From: Streptomyces sp. Q6
Lineage (GTDB): Bacteria; Actinomycetota; Actinomycetes; Streptomycetales; Streptomycetaceae
Direction: 5' to 3'
Length of the DNA: 64,000 nt
NCBI RefSeq assembly: GCF_036967205.1
Contig: NZ_CP146022.1
Location: 7,130,001 to 7,194,000 of the forward strand
Shown: piece by piece, positions 18,178 through 27,266 of the stretch
Layout: every line of letters begins with the position of its first letter
Numbering within the stretch: position 1 is the first letter of the stretch
Notes under the pieces: model-generated
Databases searched by the model: none
What the model saw: the letters and a program-made list of their open reading frames with translations, nothing else
Told to the model about the DNA's origin: nothing
Program-made: the position numbers and the translations under genes

Positions 18178-19572
18178 TCAGGCCATCTCCTCACCGAGCG
18201 GTTGCGGGTTGGGCCGGACGCCACGGGACTTGGGCGACTTGGGCCTGCCCGGTGGCGTCAGGAAGATCGCGAGGAACCCGGCGAAGAACGAGATGCAGCC
18301 CGCCAGGATGAAGGCCCCCGAGTGCCCCCAGACACCGACGACCATGGAGCCCATGCCGGCACCGAGACCGGAGACCAGCTTGGAGCTGTAGACCATGCCG
18401 TAGTTGCTCGCGTTGTTGTTCTCCCCGAAGTAGTCCGCCGTGAGCGCCGCGAACATCGGGAAGATGGCGCCACCGCCGAACCCGGAGATCGCGGAGAAGA
18501 TCAGGAACATCGGAAGGATCTGGGCCTCGGCCGACCAGATGATGCCGAACTGGGCGAGGCCCAGGATGACGCAGACGGCCAGCAGGCACTGCTTACGTCC
18601 GTACCGGTCGGAGAGCCAGCCGATGACGCCGCGGCCGGTGCCGTTGACGATCGCCTTGAGCGACATCGCGGTGGCCACGATCCCGCCCGCGAAGCCCGCT
18701 TCCTTGCCGATGTCGACCTGGAAGGCGATGCCGAAGATGTTCACTCCGGAGGTGCACGCCAGGCAGCACCACATCAGTGCCACACGGCCGGTCCGCCACG
18801 CCTCCTTGGGGGTGTACTGCTTCACGGCCGGCGGGTTCTTCTCCAGCGAGCGACGCGCGCGCGGGTCCTCCGGCGGGTTCAGCGGGTCGACGTTCGCGGG
18901 CCACCAGTTCTTCGGCGGATCCTTGAAGAAGGAACCGGCGACCGCCACCATCGTGGCCAGCAGCACGCCCACCGAGACCAGCACCCAGCGGAAGTTGGTC
19001 AGGTCCATGTAGCCGGTGAACAGGAAGACGAACGGCACCGAACCGTAGGCGAAGCCGCCGTTGACGAAGCCGGTCTTGCCGCCCCTGCGCTCCGGGTACC
19101 ACTTGCCCACCATGTTGACGCACGTGGCGTACACCATGCCCGCGCCCATGCCGCTGAAGACGCTGAAGCCTATGTAGGCGAAGACCACGTGCGGCGCGAA
19201 GGCCAGTGACAGATAGCCGAGCAGTGTGCCGGTCGCGCCGAGCATCATCGCCCAGCGGGCCGCGAGCTTGCCGCTCTCCCGCAGCTTCCCCGCGGGGAAG
19301 GCCACCGCGGCCTGGAAGAACACCCAGACCGTCATCATCCAGTAGATGTGACCGCTGTTCCAGTGGTGCGCGGTGTGCAGGGTGTCCTCGGCGGACGCGA
19401 ACGCGTACTCGGCGGACGAGATCCCCATCATGCCCACCCAGGGCAGGATCACCATCCACTTGCGCTTGCGCCCCATGATGTCGATGTCGCTCTCGCCAAC
19501 CCGGAACGTCCGGCCGTTGGCATCCGTCACCTCCTGATAGGAGACGGACGTGGGAAGATCTGTCGTAGTCAT
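18178..19572 (-). CDS. Oxalate/formate antiporter, OFA family (copy 1)
   Basis: 464-residue major-facilitator transporter of the OFA family, with about 12 hydrophobic segments. A soluble N terminus (VTDANGRTFRVGESDIDIMG) and a cytoplasmic loop around residue 230 containing FFKDPPKNWWPANVDPLN are typical of actinobacterial OFA proteins. Other signatures are GGKTGFVNGGFAYGSVPF and SDRYGRKQCLL in the second half. It should exchange external oxalate for internal formate or take up oxalate. The ATG at 19572 is chosen over an upstream in-frame start because AAGGGG lies just before it. It is 117 bases downstream of the NDP-forming synthetase gene on the same strand. No ATACAG operator is visible before it. 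Confidence 0.88.
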   Translation of the reverse strand: MTTTDLPTSVSYQEVTDANGRTFRVGESDIDIMGRKRKWMVILPWVGMMGISSAEYAFASAEDTLHTAHHWNSGHIYWMMTVWVFFQAAVAFPAGKLRESGKLAARWAMMLGATGTLLGYLSLAFAPHVVFAYIGFSVFSGMGAGMVYATCVNMVGKWYPERRGGKTGFVNGGFAYGSVPFVFLFTGYMDLTNFRWVLVSVGVLLATMVAVAGSFFKDPPKNWWPANVDPLNPPEDPRARRSLEKNPPAVKQYTPKEAWRTGRVALMWCCLACTSGVNIFGIAFQVDIGKEAGFAGGIVATAMSLKAIVNGTGRGVIGWLSDRYGRKQCLLAVCVILGLAQFGIIWSAEAQILPMFLIFSAISGFGGGAIFPMFAALTADYFGENNNASNYGMVYSSKLVSGLGAGMGSMVVGVWGHSGAFILAGCISFFAGFLAIFLTPPGRPKSPKSRGVRPNPQPLGEEMA

Positions 19573-19689
19573 GACGGTCGAACCCCTTGCGTCGAAAGAT
19601 CTGGGCAGCGCCCCCTGTCCAAATTGCTTTCGTGTGCGCACGGGACCTGGGTCCGGCCGACGCGCACCGCCGACCGGACCCGCCTGAGG

Positions 19690-21849
19690 TCACCTCATCG
19701 ACCGGCCCCCCAACAGCCCCGCGGCACGGGCCCACCGGTACTTGGCCCCGAGCACCGCGACGGGCTTCTCGGTCGTGTACGGGTACGCGACCACCCCGCG
19801 CTCGAAGAGGTACTGGCACGCCTCCTCGACCTCGACGTCCCCGGCCAGCGAGGCGACCACGGGCTTCTCGATCCCGCGCTCACGGAACTCCCGCACCACG
19901 CCGGCCGTTACCTCCGCGAAGACCATGGGAGGGGTGACGATGGTGTGCCAGTAGCCGAGCACGAGCGCGTGGATGCGCGGATCCTCCAGGCCGAGCCGGA
20001 TCGTCGCCTCGTACGTCGACGGCGGTTCGCCGCCCGTGATGTCGACGGGGTTGCCCGCGGCTCCGAAGGGCGGGATGAACCGCCGGAAGGCGGTGTCCAG
20101 ATCGGCCGGGATCTCCATCAGCCGGAGTCCGTTGTCGGTCACGGCGTCCGAGAGCAGGACGCCGGAGCCGCCCGCGCCCGTGATGATCACGACGTTGTCG
20201 CCCTGCGGCGTCGGCAGCACGGGCAGGGCTCGCGCGTACTCCAGCATGTCGTTCAGGCCAGGGGCCCGGATGACACCGGCCTGCCGCAGGATGTCGTCGT
20301 ACACGGCGTCGTCGCCCGCGAGCGCGCCCGTGTGGGACCCGGCGGCCTTCGCGCCCGCGGCGGTGCGCCCCGCCTTGAGGACGACGACGGGCTTCTTCGG
20401 GACGGTCTCCCGCGCGGCCGCCACGAAGGCGCGTCCGTCCTTGAGGTCCTCCAGGTGCATGGCGATGCACCGGGTGTGCGGGTCCTCGCCGAACCAGGTG
20501 AGCAGGTCGTCCTCGTCCAGGTCCGACTTGTTGCCGAGGCCCACGATCGCCGAGACGCCCGTCTTCGTGGTCCGCGCGAAGCCGAGGATCGCCATGCCGA
20601 TCCCGCCCGACTGCGAGGTCAGCGCGACACCGCCCTTCACGTCGTACGGCGTGCAGAACGTGGCGCACAGGTCCTGCCACGTCGAGTAGTAGCCGTAGAT
20701 GTTCGGCCCGAGCAGGCGCACCCCGTGCCGCTCCCCGATCGCCACGATCTCGTCCTGGAGGGCCACTTCGCCGGTCTCGGCGAAGCCGGAGGGGATCAGC
20801 ACCGCGTTCGGGATGCCCTTGCGGCCCACCCCCTCCAGAGCCGACGCCACGAACCTGGCGGGGATCGCGAAGATCGCCACGTCCACCTCGCCCGGCACGT
20901 CCGTGACACTCTTGTACGCCTTGCGGCCCAGAATGTCATCGGCCTTGGGGTTCACCGGGTGGATCTCTCCGGAGAAGCCGCCGTCGACGAGGTTGCGCAT
21001 CACCGAATGGCCGATCTTGCCCGGCTCGTTGGAGGCGCCGATCACGGCGACCGAGCGCGGCTCCATCAGCCGCCGCATCGAGGTCAGGATCTCCTCGCGG
21101 GTGTACGTGCGCCGCGGCTTCGGCGCCCCCTCGGCGAGGATGACGCGGATGTCGGCGGCGACCGCGCCCTCGGGTGTCGCGATGACCGGGTTGAGGTCGA
21201 CCTCCGCGATCTCCGGGAAGTCCGTGACCAGTTGGGACACACGCCGGATCTGCTCGGCCAGCGCCGCCCGGTCGACGCCCCGCGCGCCGCGCACCCCGCG
21301 CAGCACCTCGGCGGCCCGGATCGAGTCGAGCATGTCGAGCGCGTCGTCGGTGTCCAGCGGCGCGAGCCGGAAGGTGACGTCCTTCAGCACCTCGACCAGC
21401 ACGCCGCCCAGGCCGAACGCGACGACCTTGCCGAACGTCGGATCGGTGACCGCTCCGACGATCACCTCCTGGGCGCTGCCGCCGGTGGGCAGCAGCTCCT
21501 GCACCTGGACGCCCTCGATCCGGGCCCGCGGCGCGTACGCCCGTGCGTTCTCGACGATCCGGTCGAAGGCGGCGCGTACGTCGGCCGCTCCCTCCACGCC
21601 CACGATCACGCCGCCGGCGTCGGTCTTGTGCAGGATGTCGGGGGAGACGATCTTCAGTACGACGGGTTTGCCGAAGCGCTCCGCTGCCGCCACCGCCGCC
21701 TCGACGTCGGTCGCCAGCTCCTCGCCGGGCACGGCGATCCCGTACGCGTCGGCGATCACCTTTCCCTCGGGCGCGGTGAGCGCCGTGCGCCCCTCGGCCC
21801 GTACGGCGTCGAGCAGTTCGCGCACCGCGCGTGTCCGGTCCTCGGTCAT
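19690..21849 (-). CDS. Fused NDP-forming acyl-CoA synthetase (ACD family)
   Basis: 719 residues with the beta-like ATP-grasp half first and the alpha-like half second. Residues 1-235 or so are ATP-grasp (GKPVVLKIVSPDILHKTDAGG; VDLNPVIATPEGAV). From about 265 comes the CoA-binding Rossmann part (PRSVAVIGASNEPGKIGHSV). A ligase-CoA domain follows with the phosphohistidine motif AAGSHTGALAGDDA (His near 510). It makes an acyl-CoA from a free acid with ATP, giving ADP plus phosphate. Its 3' neighbour is the antiporter and its 5' neighbour, 3 bases away, is frc copy 1, so oxalate or a C1/C2 acid is the likely substrate. The substrate itself is not established. Confidence 0.85.
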   Translation of the reverse strand: MTEDRTRAVRELLDAVRAEGRTALTAPEGKVIADAYGIAVPGEELATDVEAAVAAAERFGKPVVLKIVSPDILHKTDAGGVIVGVEGAADVRAAFDRIVENARAYAPRARIEGVQVQELLPTGGSAQEVIVGAVTDPTFGKVVAFGLGGVLVEVLKDVTFRLAPLDTDDALDMLDSIRAAEVLRGVRGARGVDRAALAEQIRRVSQLVTDFPEIAEVDLNPVIATPEGAVAADIRVILAEGAPKPRRTYTREEILTSMRRLMEPRSVAVIGASNEPGKIGHSVMRNLVDGGFSGEIHPVNPKADDILGRKAYKSVTDVPGEVDVAIFAIPARFVASALEGVGRKGIPNAVLIPSGFAETGEVALQDEIVAIGERHGVRLLGPNIYGYYSTWQDLCATFCTPYDVKGGVALTSQSGGIGMAILGFARTTKTGVSAIVGLGNKSDLDEDDLLTWFGEDPHTRCIAMHLEDLKDGRAFVAAARETVPKKPVVVLKAGRTAAGAKAAGSHTGALAGDDAVYDDILRQAGVIRAPGLNDMLEYARALPVLPTPQGDNVVIITGAGGSGVLLSDAVTDNGLRLMEIPADLDTAFRRFIPPFGAAGNPVDITGGEPPSTYEATIRLGLEDPRIHALVLGYWHTIVTPPMVFAEVTAGVVREFRERGIEKPVVASLAGDVEVEEACQYLFERGVVAYPYTTEKPVAVLGAKYRWARAAGLLGGRSMR

Positions 21850-21852
21850 CGA

Positions 21853-23082
21853 TCAGATCACTCCGCTCGACTTGAGCAGGTGCAACTCTTCGTCACCGAG
21901 CCCGAGTTCGCCGACGAAGACCTCTTCGTTGTGTTCACCGAGGAGCGGTGAGGTGGTGATGTCGACGGGGGAGTCGGAGAGCTTGATGGGGGAGCCGACG
22001 GTCGTGAAGGTGCCGCGTTGGGGGTGGTCGACTTCGACGATCATGTGGTTGGCGGTGAGGGAGGGGTCTTCGATGATTTCTTTGGTGGAGAGGATGGGGC
22101 CGCAGGGGATGTTGTGGGTGTTGAGTTGTTCGAGGACGGTCCATTTGGGGAGGGTGGTGGTCCATTCTTCGATGAGTTGGAACATTTTGGTGAGGCGGGG
22201 CAGGCGGGCTTGGGGGGTGGCCCAGTCGGGGTCGTCGGCGAGTTCGGGGTGTCCGATGAGGTGGGTCAGGGGTTTCCAGCCGGTGGGTTGGACGATGACG
22301 TAGACGTAGTCGTTGGGTCCGCCGGGGGCGCATTTCACGGCCCAGCCGGGTTGGCCGCCGCCGGAGGCGTTGCCGGAGCGGGGGACTTCGTCGGTGAAGT
22401 CGTCGTTGGGGTATTCGGGCAGGGGGCCGTGGGTGAGGCGTTGTTGGTCGCGGAGTTTGACGCGGCAGAGGTTGAGGACGGCGTGTTGCATGGCGACGTT
22501 GACGCGTTGGCCGCGGCCGGTGTTCTCGCGTTGGAAGAGGGCGGCGAGGATGCCGGCGACGGTGTGGATGCCGGTGCCGGAGTCGCCGATCTGGGCGCCG
22601 GTGGCCAGTGGGGGGCCGTCGTGGAGGCCGGTGGTGGCCATGGAGCCGCCCATGGCCTGGGCGACGACTTCGTAGGCTTTGAGGTTGGTGTAGGGGCCGT
22701 CGCCGAAGCCTTTGATGGAGGCGTAGACGAGGCGGGGGTTGATGGTCTGGATGTGGTCCCAGGTGAAGCCCATGCGGTCGATGGCGCCGGGGCCGAAGTT
22801 TTCGACCATGACGTCGGAGCGGCGGATGAGTTCGGTCAGGAGTTCTTTGCCGCGTTCGGTTTTGGTGTTGAGGGTGATGGAGCGTTTGTTGCAGTTGAGC
22901 ATGGTGAAGTAGAGGGAGTCGACGTCGGGGATGTCGCGCAGTTGGGTGCGGGTGATGTCACCGGTGGGTGCTTCGAGTTTCACGACGTCCGCGCCGAGCC
23001 AGGCCAGTAGCTGGGTGGCGGAGGGACCCGACTGGACATGGGTCATGTCGAGCACGCGTATACCTTCGAGAGCCTTGGTCAC
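21853..23082 (-). CDS. frc: Formyl-CoA:oxalate CoA-transferase (copy 1)
   Basis: 409-residue class III CoA-transferase. It transfers CoA from formyl-CoA to oxalate, feeding oxalyl-CoA decarboxylase. The catalytic aspartate is in AQIGDSGTG (Asp167, matching Asp169 of the Oxalobacter enzyme). The N terminus [20 protein letters not shown] and the glycine loop SGGGQPGW are kept. The start is GTG at 23082. From the second base of the start to 22008 it is virtually identical in DNA to copy 2 (30570-31643); I see one synonymous difference at 22168. The last 51 or so codons differ in sequence. Lys, Glu and Gln codons inside the shared block end largely in A, unlike the neighbours. Operator-like site 23163-23190 lies upstream. 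Confidence 0.92.
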   Translation of the reverse strand: MTKALEGIRVLDMTHVQSGPSATQLLAWLGADVVKLEAPTGDITRTQLRDIPDVDSLYFTMLNCNKRSITLNTKTERGKELLTELIRRSDVMVENFGPGAIDRMGFTWDHIQTINPRLVYASIKGFGDGPYTNLKAYEVVAQAMGGSMATTGLHDGPPLATGAQIGDSGTGIHTVAGILAALFQRENTGRGQRVNVAMQHAVLNLCRVKLRDQQRLTHGPLPEYPNDDFTDEVPRSGNASGGGQPGWAVKCAPGGPNDYVYVIVQPTGWKPLTHLIGHPELADDPDWATPQARLPRLTKMFQLIEEWTTTLPKWTVLEQLNTHNIPCGPILSTKEIIEDPSLTANHMIVEVDHPQRGTFTTVGSPIKLSDSPVDITTSPLLGEHNEEVFVGELGLGDEELHLLKSSGVI

Positions 23083-23162
23083 TGAGGACTCACCTCACTA
23101 CTTGTCCCTGGTCCGTTGCGCGGATACGGGCGCGTAGAGGTCCGCCCGTCGGTCGTTCGTAC

Positions 23163-23190
23163 ATTGCATACAGTGGTCGAATACTGTATG
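23163..23190. promoter_or_regulatory. Operator site A between frc copy 1 and the synthetase beta gene
   Basis: ATTGCATAC (23163-23171) extends into CATACAGT (23167-23174). This is mirrored by ACTGTATG (23183-23190), giving 8-bp perfect arms 8 bases apart; the right arm also contains the palindrome ATACTGTAT. The same half-sites recur at six other promoters of the locus, two of which flank FCD-type GntR genes. It serves divergent frc and sucC-like transcripts. Confidence 0.65.
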
Positions 23191-23257
23191 AACTTGGTAT
23201 CCCGCATCTGATGGTGGTGTCCAGGGGGCGTGCGGCACTTTCCTCACGGGAGTTGAG

Positions 23258-24406
23258 TTGGATCTCTACGAACACCAGGCAAGGGAACTGTTCGCGGAGC
23301 ACGGCATCGTGGTGCCCCGCGCCGAAGTGACCAGCTCGTCGAAGGAAGCCCGTGCGATCGCCCGCGGGCTGGGCGGCCGCGCCGTCGTCAAGGCTCAGGT
23401 GAAGACCGGCGGGCGGGGCAAGGCGGGCGGCGTCAAGCTCGCCGCGGACCCGGCCGCCGCGGAGCTCACCGCACGGCAGATCCTCGGCATGGACATCAAG
23501 GGCCACACCGTGCGGAAGGTCATGCTGGCCCAACCCGTCGACATCGAGAGCGAGTTCTACGTCTCCTACGTCCTCGACCGTGCGACCGGGACGTTCCTCG
23601 CCATCGCCTCCGCCGAGGGCGGCATGGACATCGAGGAGGTCGCCGCCACGCGCCCCGAGGCCGTCGCCCGCATCCCCGTCGACCCGGCCGAGGGCGTCAC
23701 CACGGCCGCGGCGGCCCGTATCGCGCACGCGGCCGGCCTCCCGCCGCAGGCCGTCGACGTCCTCGTACGGCTGTGGGGCGTCCTCACCCGCGAGGACGCC
23801 CTCCTGGTCGAGGTGAACCCGCTGGTCCGTACGGCACAGGGCGACATCCTCGCCCTCGACGGGAAGGTCACTCTCGACGACAACGCCCGCTTCCGGCAGC
23901 AGCGTTGGGGTGCGCAGGAGATCGCGCACGACGACCCGCTGGAGGCGCGGGCGGCGGCCAAGGGCCTCAACTACGTGAAGCTCGACGGCGAGGTCGGCGT
24001 CATCGGCAACGGCGCCGGACTCGTCATGTCCACCCTCGACGTCGTCGCCGGCTGCGGCGCGCGGCCCGCCAACTTCCTCGACATCGGCGGCGGCGCATCC
24101 GCCCAGGTCATGGCCGACGGCCTGGGCGTCATCCTCGACGACCCGGCCGTGCGGTCCGTCCTCGTCAACGTCTTCGGCGGCATCACCGCCTGCGACGCGG
24201 TGGCCGACGGCATCGTACGGGCCCTGGAATCGGTCCGGTTGACGAAGCCGCTGGTCGTCCGGCTCGACGGGAACAACGCCGCGCGCGGCCGCGCCATCCT
24301 CGACGACCGCGCCCACCCGCTGGTCCGCCAGGCCACCACCATGGACGGCGCCGCGCGCCAGGCCGCGGACCTCGCCCGCGACCCCGCCTGCCTCAACCCC
24401 GCCTAA
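23258..24406 (+). CDS. Succinyl-CoA-synthetase-like acyl-CoA ligase, beta subunit
   Basis: 382-residue ATP-grasp subunit, close in length to SucC/MtkA (about 390). The N terminus is [20 protein letters not shown]-grasp motifs include [20 protein letters not shown] and [20 protein letters not shown], followed by the nucleotide/CoA interface [14 protein letters not shown] and [16 protein letters not shown]. The start appears to be TTG at 23258 with GGGAG just upstream; no in-frame ATG or GTG fits. The alpha subunit follows after 11 bases. A second, housekeeping succinyl-CoA synthetase must be expected elsewhere. This copy's placement suggests a dedicated acid such as oxalate, malate or formate, which cannot be chosen from the sequence. 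Confidence 0.88.
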   Translation: MDLYEHQARELFAEHGIVVPRAEVTSSSKEARAIARGLGGRAVVKAQVKTGGRGKAGGVKLAADPAAAELTARQILGMDIKGHTVRKVMLAQPVDIESEFYVSYVLDRATGTFLAIASAEGGMDIEEVAATRPEAVARIPVDPAEGVTTAAAARIAHAAGLPPQAVDVLVRLWGVLTREDALLVEVNPLVRTAQGDILALDGKVTLDDNARFRQQRWGAQEIAHDDPLEARAAAKGLNYVKLDGEVGVIGNGAGLVMSTLDVVAGCGARPANFLDIGGGASAQVMADGLGVILDDPAVRSVLVNVFGGITACDAVADGIVRALESVRLTKPLVVRLDGNNAARGRAILDDRAHPLVRQATTMDGAARQAADLARDPACLNPA

Positions 24407-24417
24407 GGAGACCGGAC

Positions 24418-25302
24418 ATGGCGATCTACCTCACCAAGGAGAGCAAGGTCCTCGTCCAGGGCATGACCGGCGCCGAGGGCATGAAGCACACCCGGCGGAT
24501 GCTCGCCGCGGGCACGAACGTCGTCGGCGGTGTGAACCCGCGCAAGGCGGGCGGCGTCGTGGACTTCGACGACCGCGCCGTCCCGGTGTTCGGCAGCGTC
24601 GCGCAGGGCATGGCGGCCACGGGTGCCGACGTCAGCGTCGTCTTCGTGCCGCCCGCCTTCGCCCGGTCCGCCGTCGTCGAGGCGGTCGACGCGGGCATGC
24701 CCCTCGCGGTCGTCATCACGGAGGGCATCCCGGTGCACGACTCCGTGCACTTCGTCGCGTACGCCAAGCAGCGGGGCACCCGTGTCGTCGGCCCCAACTG
24801 CCCCGGACTGATCAGCCCGGGGGAGTCCGACGCGGGCATCATCCCCGCCGACATCACGAAGCCGGGCCGCATCGGTCTCGTGTCCAAGTCCGGCACGCTC
24901 ACCTATCAACTCATGTACGAGCTGCGGGACATCGGCTTCTCCACGTGCGTCGGCATCGGCGGCGACCCCGTCGTCGGCACCACGCACATCGACTGCCTCG
25001 CCGCGTTCGAGGACGATCCCGAGACCGAACTCATCGTGCTCATCGGCGAGATCGGCGGCGACGCGGAGGAGCGCGCGGCGGCCTACATCAGCGAGCACGT
25101 CACCAAGCCCGTCGTCGGCTACATCGCCGGGTTCACCGCGCCCGAGGGCAAGACCATGGGCCACGCGGGGGCCATCGTCTCCGGTTCGGCGGGCACGGCG
25201 CAGGCCAAGAAGGAGGCGCTGGAACGGGTCGGGGTACGCGTCGGATCGACGCCGACACAGACCGCGCGGCTGGTCGTCGAGCGGCTGCAAAGTGCCGTGT
25301 AG
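24418..25302 (+). CDS. Succinyl-CoA-synthetase-like acyl-CoA ligase, alpha subunit
   Basis: 294 residues, the standard SucD/MtkB length. The N-terminal CoA-binding Rossmann domain has [20 protein letters not shown] and [12 protein letters not shown]. The ligase domain has [12 protein letters not shown] and the phosphohistidine loop [14 protein letters not shown] (His near residue 247). It pairs with the gene immediately upstream to form the two-subunit enzyme. ATG follows AAGGAG. It ends before two consecutive hairpins that separate it from the converging fdhD. Confidence 0.9.
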   Translation: MAIYLTKESKVLVQGMTGAEGMKHTRRMLAAGTNVVGGVNPRKAGGVVDFDDRAVPVFGSVAQGMAATGADVSVVFVPPAFARSAVVEAVDAGMPLAVVITEGIPVHDSVHFVAYAKQRGTRVVGPNCPGLISPGESDAGIIPADITKPGRIGLVSKSGTLTYQLMYELRDIGFSTCVGIGGDPVVGTTHIDCLAAFEDDPETELIVLIGEIGGDAEERAAAYISEHVTKPVVGYIAGFTAPEGKTMGHAGAIVSGSAGTAQAKKEALERVGVRVGSTPTQTARLVVERLQSAV

Positions 25303-25320
25303 GCAGGGGAGTTGATGGAC

Positions 25321-25347
25321 GGGAGGCGGCTCCACGGGCCGCCTCCC
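25321..25347 (+). terminator. Terminator hairpin after the ligase operon
   Basis: Perfect 10-bp stem GGGAGGCGGC (25321-25330) with GCCGCCTCCC (25338-25347) and a 7-base loop, 18 bases after the stop codon. Confidence 0.75.
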
Positions 25348-25364
25348 TTGCGTACGCTGCGGCT

Positions 25365-25421
25365 GCGGCGGGGCCCGTCCGGCGCAGGGGGCGCTCCCCG
25401 CCGGATCAAGGGCCCCGCCGC
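25365..25421. terminator. Second, larger hairpin between convergent genes
   Basis: GCGGCGGGGCCC (25365-25376) pairs perfectly with GGGCCCCGCCGC (25410-25421), and inside it TCCGGCG pairs with CGCCGGA. It lies just beyond the 3' end of fdhD (25442) and may terminate that transcript or both. Confidence 0.6.
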
Positions 25422-25441
25422 CGTGCCGCGGGGCGGTCCGC

Positions 25442-26299
25442 TCAGCCCTGTCGGGCCACGGCCCGCTGGGCGATGCGGTGCTCGCCCGCGTACACGTTCA
25501 TGGAGGTGCCGCGCAGGAAGCCGACCAGCGTCAGGCCGGTCTCCGCGGCGAGGTCGACCGCGAGGGACGAGGGGGCCGACACGGCCGCGAGGACCGGGAT
25601 GCCGGCCATCACCGCTTTCTGTGCCAGCTCGAAGGACGCGCGGCCCGAGACCAGAAGGACCGTGCGGCGCAGCGGCAGCCGACCGTCGCGCAGGGCGCGG
25701 CCGACGAGCTTGTCCACCGCGTTGTGCCGGCCCACGTCCTCGCGCACGTCCAGGAGTTCGCCGTCCGGCGTGAACAGGGCGGCGGCGTGCAGGCCCCCGG
25801 TGCGGTCGAAGACCCGCTGGGCAGCCCGTAGCCGGTCGGGGAGGACTGCGAGGAGCTCGGGGTCGAGGCGCACCGGGGGAGACGCGGGAGTGTCGTCGAT
25901 CGGGAAGCGGGCCGTCGTGCGGACCGCGTCGAGGCTCGCTTTGCCGCACAGGCCGCAGGAGGAGGTCGTGTAGACGTTGCGTTCGAGGGTGATGTCGGGC
26001 ATGAGGATGTCGGGTGTGGTGCGTACGTCGACGACGTTGTAGGTGTTGGAGCCGTCTTGTGTGGCGCCCGCGCAGTAGACGATGTTCTGGAGGTCGTCGG
26101 CGTGTGCGAGGACGCCCTCGCTGACCAGGAATCCGGCCGCGAGGGCGAAGTCGTCGCCCGGGGTGCGCATGGTGATGGCGAGCGGTTTGCCGTTCAGCCG
26201 GATCTCCAGCGGCTCCTCCGCCACCAGCGTGTCGGGGCGGCTCGAGACGACGCCGTCCCTGATGCGCAGGACCGGGCGCCGCTGCGTGACTCGTCCCAT
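25442..26299 (-). CDS. fdhD: Formate dehydrogenase accessory sulfurtransferase FdhD
   Basis: 285 residues. FdhD passes sulfur from a cysteine desulfurase to the molybdenum cofactor so that formate dehydrogenase becomes active. The CxxC pair is seen in TTSSCGLCGK (Cys115, Cys118), and family motifs are EEPLEIRLNGKPLAITMRTP, DFALAAGFLVSEG and REDVGRHNAVDKLVG. ATG at 26299 is favoured over a longer reading because an AGGGAGA box precedes it and upstream residues are not family-like. It supports the formate dehydrogenases at 32-34 and 37-42 kb and shares a divergent promoter (site B) with a GntR gene. Confidence 0.94.
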   Translation of the reverse strand: MGRVTQRRPVLRIRDGVVSSRPDTLVAEEPLEIRLNGKPLAITMRTPGDDFALAAGFLVSEGVLAHADDLQNIVYCAGATQDGSNTYNVVDVRTTPDILMPDITLERNVYTTSSCGLCGKASLDAVRTTARFPIDDTPASPPVRLDPELLAVLPDRLRAAQRVFDRTGGLHAAALFTPDGELLDVREDVGRHNAVDKLVGRALRDGRLPLRRTVLLVSGRASFELAQKAVMAGIPVLAAVSAPSSLAVDLAAETGLTLVGFLRGTSMNVYAGEHRIAQRAVARQG

Positions 26300-26328
26300 G
26301 ACGCGTTCTCCCTGGCTGATTCTGCTCT

Positions 26329-26357
26329 GCACTGTGTCGACTGAATATTGTGTACAG
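26329..26357. promoter_or_regulatory. Operator site B between fdhD and GntR regulator 1
   Basis: GCACTGTGTCGACTGAATAT then TGTGTACA aligns with sites A and C with one extra base and some substitutions, so it looks like a weaker version of the same operator. It lies 30 bases upstream of the fdhD start on one strand and about 155 bases upstream of gntR on the other. Confidence 0.45.
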
Positions 26358-26511
26358 GATGGGATCGTTGGCGGCAAGAGATGTGTCAACTCCCGGGGAT
26401 CGTGGTGGAGTTGTGTGACGCAAGGGGCACACGTCAGCTTGGAGAGCGAGGGTGCTCCGTACGTGGGGAACCACAGATCTCCGTACCGTGCCGCTTCCGG
26501 AAAGGGCCGCG

Positions 26512-27204
26512 ATGTCACCGATCCCAGGACTGCCGCTCACAGGTCTGCCGCGCGACTCGGTGCCCCGCCTGGAGCGGCCCGGACCGCTGCGCCAGCGGGT
26601 CTACGAGACCCTGCTCGACCTGATCATCACGCGCACGCTGCCGCCGGGCGCCCACCTCGTCGAGACGGAGCTGGCCGGCCGGCTCGGCGTCTCGCGGCAG
26701 CCCGTACGGGAGGCGCTCCAGCGGCTGAGCACCGAGGGCTGGGTGGATCTGCGACCCGCCCAGGGGGCCTTCGTGCACGAGCCGACCGAGGACGAGGCGG
26801 ACCAACTCCTGCATGTGCGCACGCTGTTGGAGGCCGAGGCCGTGCGGCTCGCCGCCGCGCGGGTGGACACCGCGGCCGTTCAGGCACTGGAGGAGGTGTG
26901 CGCGGCGGGGGAGCGCGCGGTCGCCGACGACGACGTGGAGGGCGCGGTCGAGCTCAACGCCCGGCTGCACGGCGCGATCATGGAACTGGCCGGCAATGTG
27001 GCACTGGCCGAACTCGCGGCGCAGGTCGACCGGCGGGTCCGCTGGTACTACGCGCCCATCGCCCGGCAGCGTGGCCGCCGGTCATGGGCGGAGCACCGGG
27101 AGTTGATCGCCGCGCTGGCGGACGGCGACGGGCAGCGCGCGGCGGCGGTGATGCGGGCCCACACGGAGCACACGCGGACCTCGTACCATCAGCGCACCAC
27201 GTAG
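26512..27204 (+). CDS. GntR-family transcriptional regulator with FCD domain (regulator 1)
   Basis: 230 residues from the preferred ATG at 26512, which has GGAAAGGG 7 bases upstream; a GTG at 26452 would add 20 residues. An N-terminal winged helix has LVETELAGRLGVSRQPVREALQRL, and an effector-binding FCD helical domain follows. It contains conserved metal or acid ligands, for example HGAIMELAGNVALAEL and RSWAEHRELIAAL. Such proteins sense organic acids. It is very similar to regulator 2 at 34987 in the stretch SRQPVREALQRL and WVDLRPAQGAFVH, so the two probably recognise related DNA. Candidate operators are the ATACAGTAT-type sites of this locus. Confidence 0.9.
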   Translation: MSPIPGLPLTGLPRDSVPRLERPGPLRQRVYETLLDLIITRTLPPGAHLVETELAGRLGVSRQPVREALQRLSTEGWVDLRPAQGAFVHEPTEDEADQLLHVRTLLEAEAVRLAAARVDTAAVQALEEVCAAGERAVADDDVEGAVELNARLHGAIMELAGNVALAELAAQVDRRVRWYYAPIARQRGRRSWAEHRELIAALADGDGQRAAAVMRAHTEHTRTSYHQRTT

Positions 27205-27214
27205 AGCGCGCCGC

Positions 27215-27249
27215 GGCCTCCTCCCGGCAGCGTCGCGCGGGAGGAGGCC
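27215..27249. terminator. Bidirectional hairpin terminator between regulator 1 and OFA copy 2
   Basis: Perfect 12-bp inverted repeat GGCCTCCTCCCG (27215-27226) and CGGGAGGAGGCC (27238-27249) in the 62-base gap between convergent genes. Confidence 0.85.
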
Positions 27250-27266
27250 ACAGGGACGCGCCGGCG

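Noticed and set aside
22018-23010. Long open frame antisense to frc copy 1, repeated antisense to copy 2 (30641-31633)
   Set aside because: It is a by-product of the GC-rich codon pattern; it is conserved only because the two frc genes are nearly identical DNA.
26452-26511. Upstream GTG start for GntR regulator 1
   Set aside because: The added 20 residues are not family-like, and the ATG at 26512 has a much better ribosome-binding site.
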